From Enterococcus raffinosus (GTDB taxonomy: Bacteria > Bacillota > Bacilli > Lactobacillales > Enterococcaceae), in the NCBI RefSeq assembly GCF_018917525.1, contig NZ_JAHLOS010000044.1:1-35857 (forward strand): DNA of 35,857 nt, written 5' to 3'. Below are positions 8,454 through 16,198 of this stretch, in pieces. The notes beneath the pieces were generated by a model, which had not been told where the DNA came from, did no database searches, and worked only from the letters and a program-made list of their open reading frames with translations. The position numbers and the translations under genes are program-made. Each line of letters begins with the position of its first letter. The stretch's first letter is position 1.

Positions 8454-9236
8454 TTAGATTGTAGTAAGTCGCACATCGTTCTGCAGTAAGCATTCTTTTT
8501 GTTTTGTATCAAAAGACACTTCGGTAATGATCTCATCATAATCCGTTGCTAAGTTCACTCGCCACATCGCAATCTCCGGGTATTTATTTTTTTCAATTAG
8601 CAACACGTTTTTTTTACAGCTTCGCATAATCTCTTTCTGCAATTCTGCATCTTGTTCCTTATATGCAGTAACCTCTAGTCTCTCATTCATTGCGCTTGGA
8701 CTTAAAAAGGAAATATCGGCTCTTAAATTCTTCATTTGTGTTACTGTTGTTGATCCAAAAGAGTTTTCTTGTTTAAGGCTAAATGTCCCCCCTAGAAAAA
8801 TCACATGAATACTCAGTTGCTTTTCTTGAATATACTGCATGATACTAAAGGAATTAGTAATTATCGTAATACTATTCAACAGTTCAGAATTTTGACTAAG
8901 CAAATGAACTAGCGGCACAGAAATACTATTATGTTCAATGACTACAACTTGCCCTGGAGAAATTAATTGACAAGCTCGGTCAGCAATTTTATTTTTTATT
9001 TCTGAATTGACTTCCTTCCGAAAAGAATAGGGAACATCTCTAGCAATTGTTGTATGGGCCAATGCCACACTACCATGTGCCTGAACAACCTTATCCACTA
9101 AATATTCTGATTTCAAATCATTTCGGATAGTTTCTGTTGTCACATCCAATAGCGTTGCTAAATCTGTCAAAGAAATTATCGGATTACTACTTAACACTTC
9201 AATAATTTTCTTTCTTCGTAAGGTAACTTTCCCCAT
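8454..9236 (-). CDS. DeoR-family transcriptional regulator
   Basis: A 260-residue repressor. The N-terminal winged helix (about residues 5-55) includes the recognition helix DVTTETIRNDLKS typical of DeoR. The C-terminal part (about 75-235) is the DeoRC sugar-phosphate sensor fold with ISPGQVVVIEHNSISVPL, NSFSIMQYI and FLGGTF. The ATG at 9236 follows AGGGG; a TTG one codon earlier is less likely. It has its own promoter region and terminator and lies directly upstream of the PTS/nucleoside operon, so it is the likely local regulator, sensing a phosphorylated sugar from the pathway. Confidence 0.88.
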   Translation of the reverse strand: MGKVTLRRKKIIEVLSSNPIISLTDLATLLDVTTETIRNDLKSEYLVDKVVQAHGSVALAHTTIARDVPYSFRKEVNSEIKNKIADRACQLISPGQVVVIEHNSISVPLVHLLSQNSELLNSITIITNSFSIMQYIQEKQLSIHVIFLGGTFSLKQENSFGSTTVTQMKNLRADISFLSPSAMNERLEVTAYKEQDAELQKEIMRSCKKNVLLIEKNKYPEIAMWRVNLATDYDEIITEVSFDTKQKECLLQNDVRLTTI

Positions 9237-9300
9237 CAAAACACCCCTATTATATAAGAATGATCAACCAAAATAATAGTTGATAACTTGTACGTTTTCT

Positions 9301-9355
9301 ATTATATCATAAGGAATTTGACTTTTACGCAAAATAATTTGGTAAAACCCAAAAA
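9301..9355 (-). promoter_or_regulatory. Regulator promoter with operator-like repeat
   Basis: An extended -10 TGATATAAT (hexamer 9301-9306 on the minus strand) has only a weak -35. Just upstream, TTTGGTAAAACCCAAA (9338-9353) is an inverted TTTGG/CCAAA pair like those at the operon promoter, suggesting autoregulation. Confidence 0.5.
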
Positions 9356-9467
9356 TAGTTACTTACACAATTTATATTACACTCTCGAAAAACAACTTAT
9401 GAAGTCTTCTTTGATAAAGTGTTGCATTTGATTTGACAATTCAAGCTTTATGAAAAAAATAAAATTG

Positions 9468-9686
9468 CTATAGTTCATTGATTGATATTACTTTTCCTCT
9501 TTCTGTTGTTATTGAAAATTCAACTTTCTTCGTATCGTTGCTATAAGCTCTTGTCTCAAAACTGACAATGTTTTCTCCTGTTTCAACGATTTCTGTATAC
9601 ATTAATTGATCCTGTTGGATGCCACTTTCTTGACCTTTTTCATATTGATAATCATTGATTGCATCCACTATGGTTTGTATACTCAT
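9468..9686 (-). CDS. Small protein of unknown function, coupled to the HD gene
   Basis: A 72-residue acidic protein of alternating polar strands (VSFETRAYSNDTKKVEFSITTERG), with no membrane segment or known motif. Its ATG overlaps the stop of the HD gene as ATGA, and AGAGGAG lies in the end of that gene, so the two are very likely translated together. I do not recognise it; a small partner or regulatory subunit of the HD protein is inference. Confidence 0.65.
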   Translation of the reverse strand: MSIQTIVDAINDYQYEKGQESGIQQDQLMYTEIVETGENIVSFETRAYSNDTKKVEFSITTERGKVISINEL

Positions 9687-10357
9687 AATTCGCTCTCCTC
9701 TTGTTCCACCTCTTCTAGTTGTGCTTCAGGAATATGCTTATGCAGTGTATCTTTGATTTTTACATCATACGTATGAACATCAAATCCCATGGCCCCGCCA
9801 AAATCGGCTGCATAAATAATTCCTGTAAGATTTTCTTTATCTTTAATTCTCACTTTTTGACCCAATTTAAATCTCATGGGAGGGAACTTGTCGAGTTTTT
9901 TTAGATGAGCGAATAGTTGATCTCTTAGCATGTCATCTACAGCATTTTTATATTTTTCTTTTTGAGATAACTCCTTCTTACTTGGTGAATCAATTCGATC
10001 TAACTCACTATCGCACTTCAAAGCATTCAACTTTACCTTCGCAGCAATAGGATTACTCTCAACTCTTTGATTATACTTTCGAGAACTTTCATCTTGTCTA
10101 CGAGTAATTGCATCTACAGCAGTCAAAGTATTCCTTGAAAAACCATGGGCGGCTAGATCTACTAATGTGATATCACTATTTTCTACAACGTCATGTAAAT
10201 AGCCAACAATTTTTTCTTCGATTGTTTCTCCAGCTTCTCCGACTGCTTTTACATGCTCAAAATAAGCGACTCCTACTTTATCCAATTGACCTTTATGTGC
10301 AGTTTTTGCAATTTTCTTGGCCATCAGTAACTCGTTTTCGTATTCATTGGATTTCAT
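9683..10357 (-). CDS. HD-domain protein, RelA/SpoT-like, with degenerate metal site
   Basis: A 224-residue protein. Residues 1-135 are an HD hydrolase fold like that of (p)ppGpp hydrolases: His21 (AHKGQ), His35 (FEHV), His55-Asp56 (GYLHDVVEN). The fourth ligand, normally the Asp of KLxDLxHN, reads KLNALKCDSEL: Ala112 replaces Asp and Cys-Asp replaces His-Asn. The paralogue at 11695-12918 keeps all of these. Residues 150-215 look like a small SH3-like beta barrel (FKLGQKVRIKDKENLTGIIY). GGAG stands 9 nt before the ATG. Loss of the ligand suggests a non-catalytic, possibly binding, role. Confidence 0.75.
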   Translation of the reverse strand: MKSNEYENELLMAKKIAKTAHKGQLDKVGVAYFEHVKAVGEAGETIEEKIVGYLHDVVENSDITLVDLAAHGFSRNTLTAVDAITRRQDESSRKYNQRVESNPIAAKVKLNALKCDSELDRIDSPSKKELSQKEKYKNAVDDMLRDQLFAHLKKLDKFPPMRFKLGQKVRIKDKENLTGIIYAADFGGAMGFDVHTYDVKIKDTLHKHIPEAQLEEVEQEESEL

Positions 10358-10424
10358 TTTTTGTCACTCCATTTCAAAATTTAGAGCGTTAAATTAATAC
10401 CACACACACCATTAAACACTCAAT

Positions 10425-10991
10425 CTACTTTTTTGTTTTATGATTTTCAACTACTTTCTTTTCAGCAACTCTAATCCGTTCAATATCTCTTTTATCAATG
10501 TAATCCTTTTTCAGGACCTTATTGACTGTCCCTCTATTCAAACCCATAGAACTCGCTATTTCTCTAATGGATACTTTCTGAGCATTCAGTTGAAAAATTC
10601 GGTAAATCTGCTTATCGTTCAGTTGTAACCTTTTCAGTGGTGGAACACTCTTATTACGCTTTATTCTTTCAATTTCAAGAAAATTAGAAATAACATAATC
10701 CCCTTTTAAATGTTCTGTGTCTCGGTTGCTATCATTTCGAATCATTATTACAGCCTGTTTTTCAATCTCACTCAATTTCTCATAAGGTATAATTTTTTCT
10801 TCGGCTAACCCTCGTTCTGATAACCTTCTTGCAAGTTCTTTTGCAACTTTCTTATATTCTTTGGTTTTCTTTTCCGGTGCCAAATCAATTTGTATAATAT
10901 TTTTTATATCACCTCGAAATTTCTCTTGTGATATCCTTGCGTTTATTTTAACTCCTAAAGATATTAACTGTTTCAATTCTTCATCTGTCAT
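10425..10991 (-). CDS. Helix-turn-helix protein of unknown role
   Basis: A 188-residue basic protein. The C-terminal 70 residues have a resolvase/Hin-like HTH: LNDKQIYRIFQL, VSIREIASSMGLNRGTVNKVL, then a lysine/arginine-rich tail. The N-terminal 110 residues are charged and helical with no recognised fold. I use the ATG at 10991 because GGAG is 8 nt upstream; the reading to 11036 has no ribosome site. It lies between the two metallophosphoesterase genes and the HD gene, all in one direction. The protein at 20720-21220 has a similar HTH-plus-basic-tail ending. Confidence 0.65.
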   Translation of the reverse strand: MTDEELKQLISLGVKINARISQEKFRGDIKNIIQIDLAPEKKTKEYKKVAKELARRLSERGLAEEKIIPYEKLSEIEKQAVIMIRNDSNRDTEHLKGDYVISNFLEIERIKRNKSVPPLKRLQLNDKQIYRIFQLNAQKVSIREIASSMGLNRGTVNKVLKKDYIDKRDIERIRVAEKKVVENHKTKK

Positions 10992-11146
10992 ACTAATGTC
11001 TCCATTCGGTATACTTAGGTTACCTAGATATACCATCGAGTAATATGAAAGTAAACTAATAATTTCTTGTATACAGCTATAACTTTTTCATTTTTCATCA
11101 GATCGAATAACTAAACCTGTTCATACTTTAACGCATCTAAATCACT

Positions 11147-11692
11147 TTACCATGCTCGGTGGCAGATTCGTTGAGCTATTCGTTCTTCAAGCTCGTACTT
11201 GCTAATTGGAGTAAAGTTAATCATGTCAGCACTGACATTCACAGCCAGCGGTCCTAAAGCCTGTTCAAACATTTTTGGGGTATTATTGTGAACGTGCCCA
11301 TATAAGTGGTATGAATCATTCTTAGCACCGTTCCATTCAAAAATCGGATAATGAAAAAGACACCACTTTTTGCCTTCTTCTTTAAATTCATAATAGTCTT
11401 TTACCCATTCGAACGCGGTTAAGTCAAAATCTTTTTGTTTTAGATAGCTCTCATGATTTCCTTTGATTAGGTATTTACGTCCTTTTAATTTCTTAAGCGT
11501 TTTATTACATTGATCGACAGTCGCGTGATAAAAGAGATCTCCCAAAATAAAAATCTGGTCGTCAGATTTGACAACACGGTTCCAGTTTTTGATCAGTGCA
11601 TCATTCATTTCTTCAGTATTCGAAAATGGACGATTAGAAAAGTCAATCACATTTTTGTGATAAAAGTGTAAATCAGCAATAAAAAATTTCAT
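11147..11692 (-). CDS. Metallophosphoesterase (calcineurin-like)
   Basis: A 181-residue cytosolic phosphoesterase with a full two-metal set: FIADLHFYH (Asp7, His9), ILGDLFYH (Asp52), IKGNHES (Asn/His near 79-80), LFHYP (His near 115) and YGHVHNN (GHxH near 133). GAGGAGG overlaps the end of the upstream gene, with only two bases between the genes, so they form one operon. Small stand-alone members act on phosphodiesters or nucleotides; the substrate cannot be read here. The upstream fusion carries a second, different phosphoesterase domain. Confidence 0.85.
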   Translation of the reverse strand: MKFFIADLHFYHKNVIDFSNRPFSNTEEMNDALIKNWNRVVKSDDQIFILGDLFYHATVDQCNKTLKKLKGRKYLIKGNHESYLKQKDFDLTAFEWVKDYYEFKEEGKKWCLFHYPIFEWNGAKNDSYHLYGHVHNNTPKMFEQALGPLAVNVSADMINFTPISKYELEERIAQRICHRAW

Positions 11693-11694
11693 TC

Positions 11695-12918
11695 CTAATC
11701 CTCCTCACAAATGAATGTTTTTATGCTAGGTGTATTCTCTTCTGATGGATAACCCACCGCATTCATATGGAAGACGGTATCCTCTATTTTGAAGTTTTCT
11801 ACCAAGTGCTGATGGCCGCAGATCCAATGTTTCGATTTGAATTCTTTTACTGGGGTTACATATAACTCACTAATCTTCCCGCCAGACGGAGGTATAACTG
11901 GTGGTACATGGGTAATCATAACGTCCACATGCTCTAAACTTTCATAAAAAGCCATATCTGCTTCATGATATTTCTTATAAATAGTGCTTGGATCAGGGAA
12001 AATGTACTTGCTATCGTTTGATCGTAAATTGTAGAATTTTAAGTTTTCAACAGATTTAATATTGTACCAAAGTCTTGACCCAGCAAATGTTAAACCACTA
12101 ATTTCTACGGTTTTATTTTGCAAAAAGTGAATATTGGGGCTATTTTTGAAATGGTTTACTACCTCACTGACCCGATTCTCTGAAGAACACTCGTATACAT
12201 CCAGCATTTCTTTTCCAACCATATAATGATCATGGTTACCAAAAACGACTAAAACATGGTCATATGCTTCTGCAAAAGATTCAATTAGCCAAATTGACTG
12301 TCGATTGATTTCAGAGTAGTCACCTGCTAACACAATGACTTCACTTTTTTGATCCACTAAATAATTTTGCCAAATAAATTCTTTCGTTTCCCGCTTCCAT
12401 TGGCTGTCACACGAGCAAATTTGCACGTAATGATTTATGTGTAGGTCAGAGACAAAATCAATTGAAACGATTTTATGCGAAGCTAGTTTTTTCTCTAACT
12501 TAGAAATAGCTTGTTTATATTTTTCTACGCGATCAAAATCTACCTTTTTGGGTTGACCAATTCGCGATAAATCGCTGTTATGCGTTAAATCATTAAGCTT
12601 AACTTTTGTTGCTAGTGAGTTTTCACATACCCGCCTAATATAGGCATTCCAACTTTCGTTATCCTTTCGAGTGATTGCTTCAACTGCGTTCAGAATAAAA
12701 GTTGAAAATCCATAGTTATCTAGATCAGACAATGATAGTCCACCGTCTTCAATTACATCGTGAAGATAACCAGTGATTTGCTCGTTTATATTCTTCCCCA
12801 TTTTGCTAACAGTTTTTACGTGTTCAAAATAGTCTACTCCTGCTTTATCTTTCTGTCCTTCATGGACTTTTTTAACAATTTTTTCTGCAAGTAATAATTG
12901 ATCGGAAAATTGATTCAA
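11695..12918 (-). CDS. HD hydrolase-metallophosphoesterase fusion protein
   Basis: A 407-residue two-domain protein. Residues 1-145 are a SpoT-like HD domain with His19, His33, His53-Asp54 (GYLHDVIED) and Asp110 in KLNDLTHNSDL, all ligands kept. Residues 150-407 are a calcineurin-like phosphoesterase: FVSDLHINH (Asp158, His160), VLAGDYSE (Asp200), VFGNHDHY (227-231), ITHVPP and CGHQHLV. The start is TTG at 12918, preceded by AGGGGG at 9 nt; no ATG is usable before the HD motifs. Two hydrolases in one chain suggest sequential removal of phosphates from one nucleotide, perhaps a (p)ppGpp-like alarmone. That is inference. Confidence 0.82.
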   Translation of the reverse strand: MNQFSDQLLLAEKIVKKVHEGQKDKAGVDYFEHVKTVSKMGKNINEQITGYLHDVIEDGGLSLSDLDNYGFSTFILNAVEAITRKDNESWNAYIRRVCENSLATKVKLNDLTHNSDLSRIGQPKKVDFDRVEKYKQAISKLEKKLASHKIVSIDFVSDLHINHYVQICSCDSQWKRETKEFIWQNYLVDQKSEVIVLAGDYSEINRQSIWLIESFAEAYDHVLVVFGNHDHYMVGKEMLDVYECSSENRVSEVVNHFKNSPNIHFLQNKTVEISGLTFAGSRLWYNIKSVENLKFYNLRSNDSKYIFPDPSTIYKKYHEADMAFYESLEHVDVMITHVPPVIPPSGGKISELYVTPVKEFKSKHWICGHQHLVENFKIEDTVFHMNAVGYPSEENTPSIKTFICEED

Positions 12919-13147
12919 TATTCGTTCCCCCTACATAATCAAGTTTTGATTTTGGCAGTTGATAGTGTTTAAAAGAAAGGCGAATAAAAAAGGTGGGGGC
13001 CAAATAAAGACAAAAATCAAGCAGCTATCGTAGCATGCTAATTATGCTGTATTTTAGAATTCTAAACATGCCATTTATAATATAGAAAAGACTGTCTTTA
13101 CATTAGCTTTTTGAATTCCCCATCCATTAGTGTCTCTTCTGATATTA

Positions 13148-14056
13148 TTAATACCTTATTACACTCACATCAGAAGTATCCATGAATTTTGAAGACATCA
13201 CCCTATAAGATACTGGATATCCATTTGATTTATCCTCTTCTTCTAACAGTCCTTCATTATTTATTCTGAACATGGTAATTGTGTCGACTTGTAACTCGCT
13301 ATGTTTTACTCGAACATAGGCGTACCCTTCATGGTTTTCTAAGAATAAATCATACGGAAAAGAAGTTCTACCTAAACTAAATTGTTTATCTAAAACTGCA
13401 CTGACCCAATCTTTGAATTGCTGCGAAGTTAGATTTTTAGTATCGACAGTTGTATCGGAAGAATTTTCAGTTGCCTCAGATGATTCCTCTAAAGGGGAAT
13501 ACGCTTCTGCTTTTTCAGCTAATATAGCCAATTGTTTTTTATATTCTCCAAATTCTCGATTCAATTCCTTTTTACTATACTTTCCTACTGATTCATCTCC
13601 AGAATTTGAATACGCTGTTACAGTTAGAAGATCTTCTTCGAAATGAACTCTTTGCGTTGAACCCATTGAGGAAAAACTTACAATCATATCTGGCTGCATC
13701 CTTTTCGATAATTGTATTTTAGAACTAGATCCTGTATCTTCTTCATAAGCATTGATTTGTTCGGTAATCGCTGCATCCATTGATCGGTTTTGAAAATTGG
13801 TTGATAGAAACAAGGCAATTGCCAGTTCTTCATTGGTCAGTTCATTTTGTGTGTCATTTATTTGATTAGCAATATTCTTTTCATTTTCACTAGTGATAGA
13901 AGTCGATCGAGTTCGTGATACAGATACACTTGAACTACCCATTTTCTCGCTAGCCTGTTCTGTTGATTCTGTACTTGAATTAGAGTCTGATTTTTGACAA
14001 GCACTAAATAGAAAAGTACTTAGAATCACAACAAAAAATAAAATTTTCTTCCTCAT
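13148..14056 (-). CDS. Predicted lipoprotein, unknown function
   Basis: A 302-residue secreted lipoprotein: basic start, hydrophobic core and lipobox LFSAC with the lipid-modified Cys20. A serine/threonine-rich linker follows (about 21-60). The rest has two soluble parts: residues 60-180, and residues 205-302 after a second acidic Ser/Glu linker. No catalytic motif is seen. It may be of the type found in lactobacilli and enterococci with paired extracellular beta domains, but I do not recognise the family. GAGGAG precedes the ATG. It is separated from the LysM gene by a terminator. Confidence 0.75.
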   Translation of the reverse strand: MRKKILFFVVILSTFLFSACQKSDSNSSTESTEQASEKMGSSSVSVSRTRSTSITSENEKNIANQINDTQNELTNEELAIALFLSTNFQNRSMDAAITEQINAYEEDTGSSSKIQLSKRMQPDMIVSFSSMGSTQRVHFEEDLLTVTAYSNSGDESVGKYSKKELNREFGEYKKQLAILAEKAEAYSPLEESSEATENSSDTTVDTKNLTSQQFKDWVSAVLDKQFSLGRTSFPYDLFLENHEGYAYVRVKHSELQVDTITMFRINNEGLLEEEDKSNGYPVSYRVMSSKFMDTSDVSVIRY

Positions 14057-14153
14057 TTTGATCTCCTCATTAATTTACGCTTAGGTTTGATTTTTGAATC
14101 AATATGCTAATTGTATGTTAGCAACTACTCGTTTTAAATCAACTCTCTCTATA

Positions 14154-14196
14154 CAAGAAAAACACTTAGAAGATTTGTTTCTCTAATAAGTGTTTT
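14154..14196 (-). terminator. Terminator of the LysM protein gene
   Basis: AAAACACTTA (14159-14168) pairs perfectly with TAAGTGTTTT (14187-14196) around an 18-nt loop, followed on the minus strand by five T residues. Confidence 0.75.
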
Positions 14197-14222
14197 CATT
14201 CATTTATTCGTTTAGATGATTG

Positions 14223-15098
14223 TTACACTTCCCATGACATTACGCCGTATGATCCTGCGATTCCCTGCATTAATAATTGGTCAGCGTAGTTATCAATATA
14301 TGCTGTTGCTTCTGCTTCAGTATCGAAAAATTGACTTCCACGTACGATATTTTTAGAAGTATCCTCGCCTTCATAGACTGTAAACCAAACAGTGTATTTG
14401 ATTTGCGGTTCCGCAGGTTGTTCTGGTTGCGTTGGTGTTTCGGGCTGTGTTGGAGTCTCTGGCTGAACTGGCGTTGTTGGTTGCTCAGGCTGAGACGGTG
14501 TTGTCGGATTTGCTGGAGCTTCTGGTGTTGATGGTGTTGTCGGCTGTTCAGGCGTCGGTGCTGGCTGCTCTGTTTGTCCACCGCCTGTGTTTACTGTATT
14601 GTCTACAGTTGGTGATTGCTGCTCTGGAGCTGCATGTTCAGTTTGTGCTACTGATTGACCTGCCGGTTGGTTAGGAACTACTTTATCTGATTCTTGAATC
14701 GTTTGCCGATCTGTTACTACTCCATTAGAATCTTGAACGGTGACCGCATTTCCTTCAAAGATCATTTTATTACCTGCATATATTAAATTGTAATCACCAA
14801 TGCCATTCAAAGAAGCTAGCTTTTCCATTGTTAAGTTCGTAGCTTGAGAAATCCCACTCAATGTGTCGCCCCAAACGATCGTATACTCACTTTTTCCTGC
14901 GACATCCTTTTTGATTTGTTCGATGGATCGAGGCTCCCATTTACCGTCAGTTTCAGATGCTTGAATATTCTGTCCGCCCATTAAGAATCCACTACTTAAA
15001 AGAACCGTACCGAATAAAGTTACATATCCAATTTTTTTCTTAGTGCTTCTTCCATATTCAACTACTTTGCTTTTTTTACTATGTTTTCCCATTTTCAC
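14223..15098 (-). CDS. Secreted LysM-domain protein with Pro/Thr/Gln-rich stalk
   Basis: A 291-residue secreted wall-binding protein. After a long basic start, the signal peptide core is at about 24-48 (YVTLFGTVLLSSGFLMGG, cut near IQASE). One LysM domain at 71-115 (EYTIVWGDTLSGISQATNL) should bind peptidoglycan. Residues 140-235 are a low-complexity stalk of PTTP, QPETPT and QPEQP repeats. Residues 236-291 form a conserved-looking C-terminal domain (YTVWFTVYEGEDTSKNIV) with no known active site. GTG at 15098 has GAGGG 7 nt upstream; ATG two codons later is the alternative. No LPXTG motif, so LysM is the likely anchor. Confidence 0.82.
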   Translation of the reverse strand: MKMGKHSKKSKVVEYGRSTKKKIGYVTLFGTVLLSSGFLMGGQNIQASETDGKWEPRSIEQIKKDVAGKSEYTIVWGDTLSGISQATNLTMEKLASLNGIGDYNLIYAGNKMIFEGNAVTVQDSNGVVTDRQTIQESDKVVPNQPAGQSVAQTEHAAPEQQSPTVDNTVNTGGGQTEQPAPTPEQPTTPSTPEAPANPTTPSQPEQPTTPVQPETPTQPETPTQPEQPAEPQIKYTVWFTVYEGEDTSKNIVRGSQFFDTEAEATAYIDNYADQLLMQGIAGSYGVMSWEV

Positions 15099-15126
15099 AT
15101 TCTCTCCCTCTTAATCTATACTAGGT

Positions 15127-15687
15127 CTAATTTTTTTCATGGCGATTTGAAGTAACCACCCGAATTTCTGGCCTTCGTGTTCCGCTTTTCAGTTTTTCAT
15201 TTGCTTTTTTGTAATGATCAAGTTCCATTTTTAAAAATGCTGCTTGATTTTGTTGCTTCTCCAAAGCCCTATTTTGAATTAGAATCTTCTGCTCAAGTTT
15301 ATGAATTCTTTGTTGCAGCATTCGTTTTTCAATTCCGACTAAGCTCTCACAATTTTCTTGACAACCTTCACAAATCGTACAGGTTTCCTTATCAATCACT
15401 GTTTGCGAAACCGTATAAATACCACACCATTCACAGGTTGTCTCACTAGTAAGCTCACTCTCATACAAAATATTCTGTACCTCAGATGTCAGATTTTCCA
15501 TGTCTGTATCTAAGGAAATCAAAAGAGCTCCTTCCTTTTTCTCAACATCAGTAATGGAGTATCCTTGTGCAAGCAGTTCTTTCTCAGCTTTTACTAAAAT
15601 CGAGTACCAACCACAGCCGATTTGATGTCCATATCGCATGAGCGCCAAATATTGCAAATTGTTGTAATTGATTGTATGTTCTGACAT
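15127..15687 (-). CDS. Zinc-knuckle and coiled-coil protein, unknown function
   Basis: A 186-residue protein in three parts: an N-terminal globular region (1-85), a cysteine cluster at about 88-115 (CEWCG, then CTICEGCQENC) that looks like a zinc-binding knuckle, and a long coiled coil (about 118-165, RIHKLEQKILIQNRALEKQQ) with a basic tail. It starts one base inside the stop of the upstream HTH gene (TGATG) with AGGAGG upstream, so the two are co-translated. A DNA- or protein-binding adaptor is plausible; no family recognised. Confidence 0.7.
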   Translation of the reverse strand: MSEHTINYNNLQYLALMRYGHQIGCGWYSILVKAEKELLAQGYSITDVEKKEGALLISLDTDMENLTSEVQNILYESELTSETTCEWCGIYTVSQTVIDKETCTICEGCQENCESLVGIEKRMLQQRIHKLEQKILIQNRALEKQQNQAAFLKMELDHYKKANEKLKSGTRRPEIRVVTSNRHEKN

Positions 15688-15893
15688 CAGCTATCCTCCT
15701 GATCATATTTTCCTGCTTGTAGTTCTGCTAAAAGAACTTGCATCTTTTCAATTTGAGGTCTTCCTGGCTTTGTCCCATCCAATATCTCTTTTGCATACAC
15801 CGCAGAAATCCCTAATTTTTTTGCAAGCCACCTACGGCTTTTGTTTTTTAACGTTAATTGTATCTTGATGTCTTCGATCAATTGTTGTGACAT
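15687..15893 (-). CDS. Small Cro/XRE-like HTH regulator
   Basis: A 68-residue single-domain DNA-binding protein: RRWLAKKLGISAVYAKEILDG is a classic Cro/CI helix-turn-helix. AAAGGGCAGG lies 7 nt before the ATG. It is divergent from the regulator at 16199, with mirrored operators between them, as in phage or ICE switch regions. Confidence 0.8.
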   Translation of the reverse strand: MSQQLIEDIKIQLTLKNKSRRWLAKKLGISAVYAKEILDGTKPGRPQIEKMQVLLAELQAGKYDQEDS

Positions 15894-15922
15894 TAGAAAA
15901 CCTGCCCTTTCTCAATAGATTT

Positions 15923-15944
15923 GTAAGCTAATATAATTAGCTAA
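15923..15944. promoter_or_regulatory. Operator site 1 of the divergent regulator pair
   Basis: GTAAGCTAA, TATAA, TTAGCTAA: an inverted repeat just upstream of the small HTH gene. The same half-sites recur in opposite order at 16073-16095. Confidence 0.65.
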
Positions 15945-15950
15945 TTCTCA

Positions 15951-15979
15951 TTGACTTGTATCCAATAGTTGTGTACTAT
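15951..15979 (+). promoter_or_regulatory. Candidate promoter toward the XRE regulator
   Basis: TTGACT (15951-15956), 17-bp spacer, TACTAT (15974-15979). It lies between the two operators and would give a leader of about 210 nt before the ATG at 16199. Confidence 0.55.
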
Positions 15980-16072
15980 TACCGCATAGTTAATAAGCCC
16001 AGATAAATCTTATTTAAAGAAGTATTCTAAGTTTGGCGACGTCGAATTATTCTTTTTTATAAATATCTTCTT

Positions 16073-16095
16073 GTTAGCTTATTAAATTAGCTTAC
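16073..16095. promoter_or_regulatory. Operator site 2 of the divergent regulator pair
   Basis: GTTAGCTTA, TTAAA, TTAGCTTAC. Its reverse complement begins GTAAGCTAATTTAAT, nearly the same as site 1, so the two sites face each other about 130 bp apart. Confidence 0.65.
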
Positions 16096-16198
16096 GAAAC
16101 GAGTCTAACCCACAATTATGTACTTGTCAACAAAATTCATCAAACAATTGTGTTCTCTCTCTTTCGTAAAATTTTATCGAAAGTGTGGCATTGTTGAT

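Noticed and set aside
14270-14674. Frames on both strands across the LysM stalk
   Set aside because: They come from the Pro/Thr/Gln repeat; the LysM frame has signal peptide, LysM domain, ribosome site and terminator.
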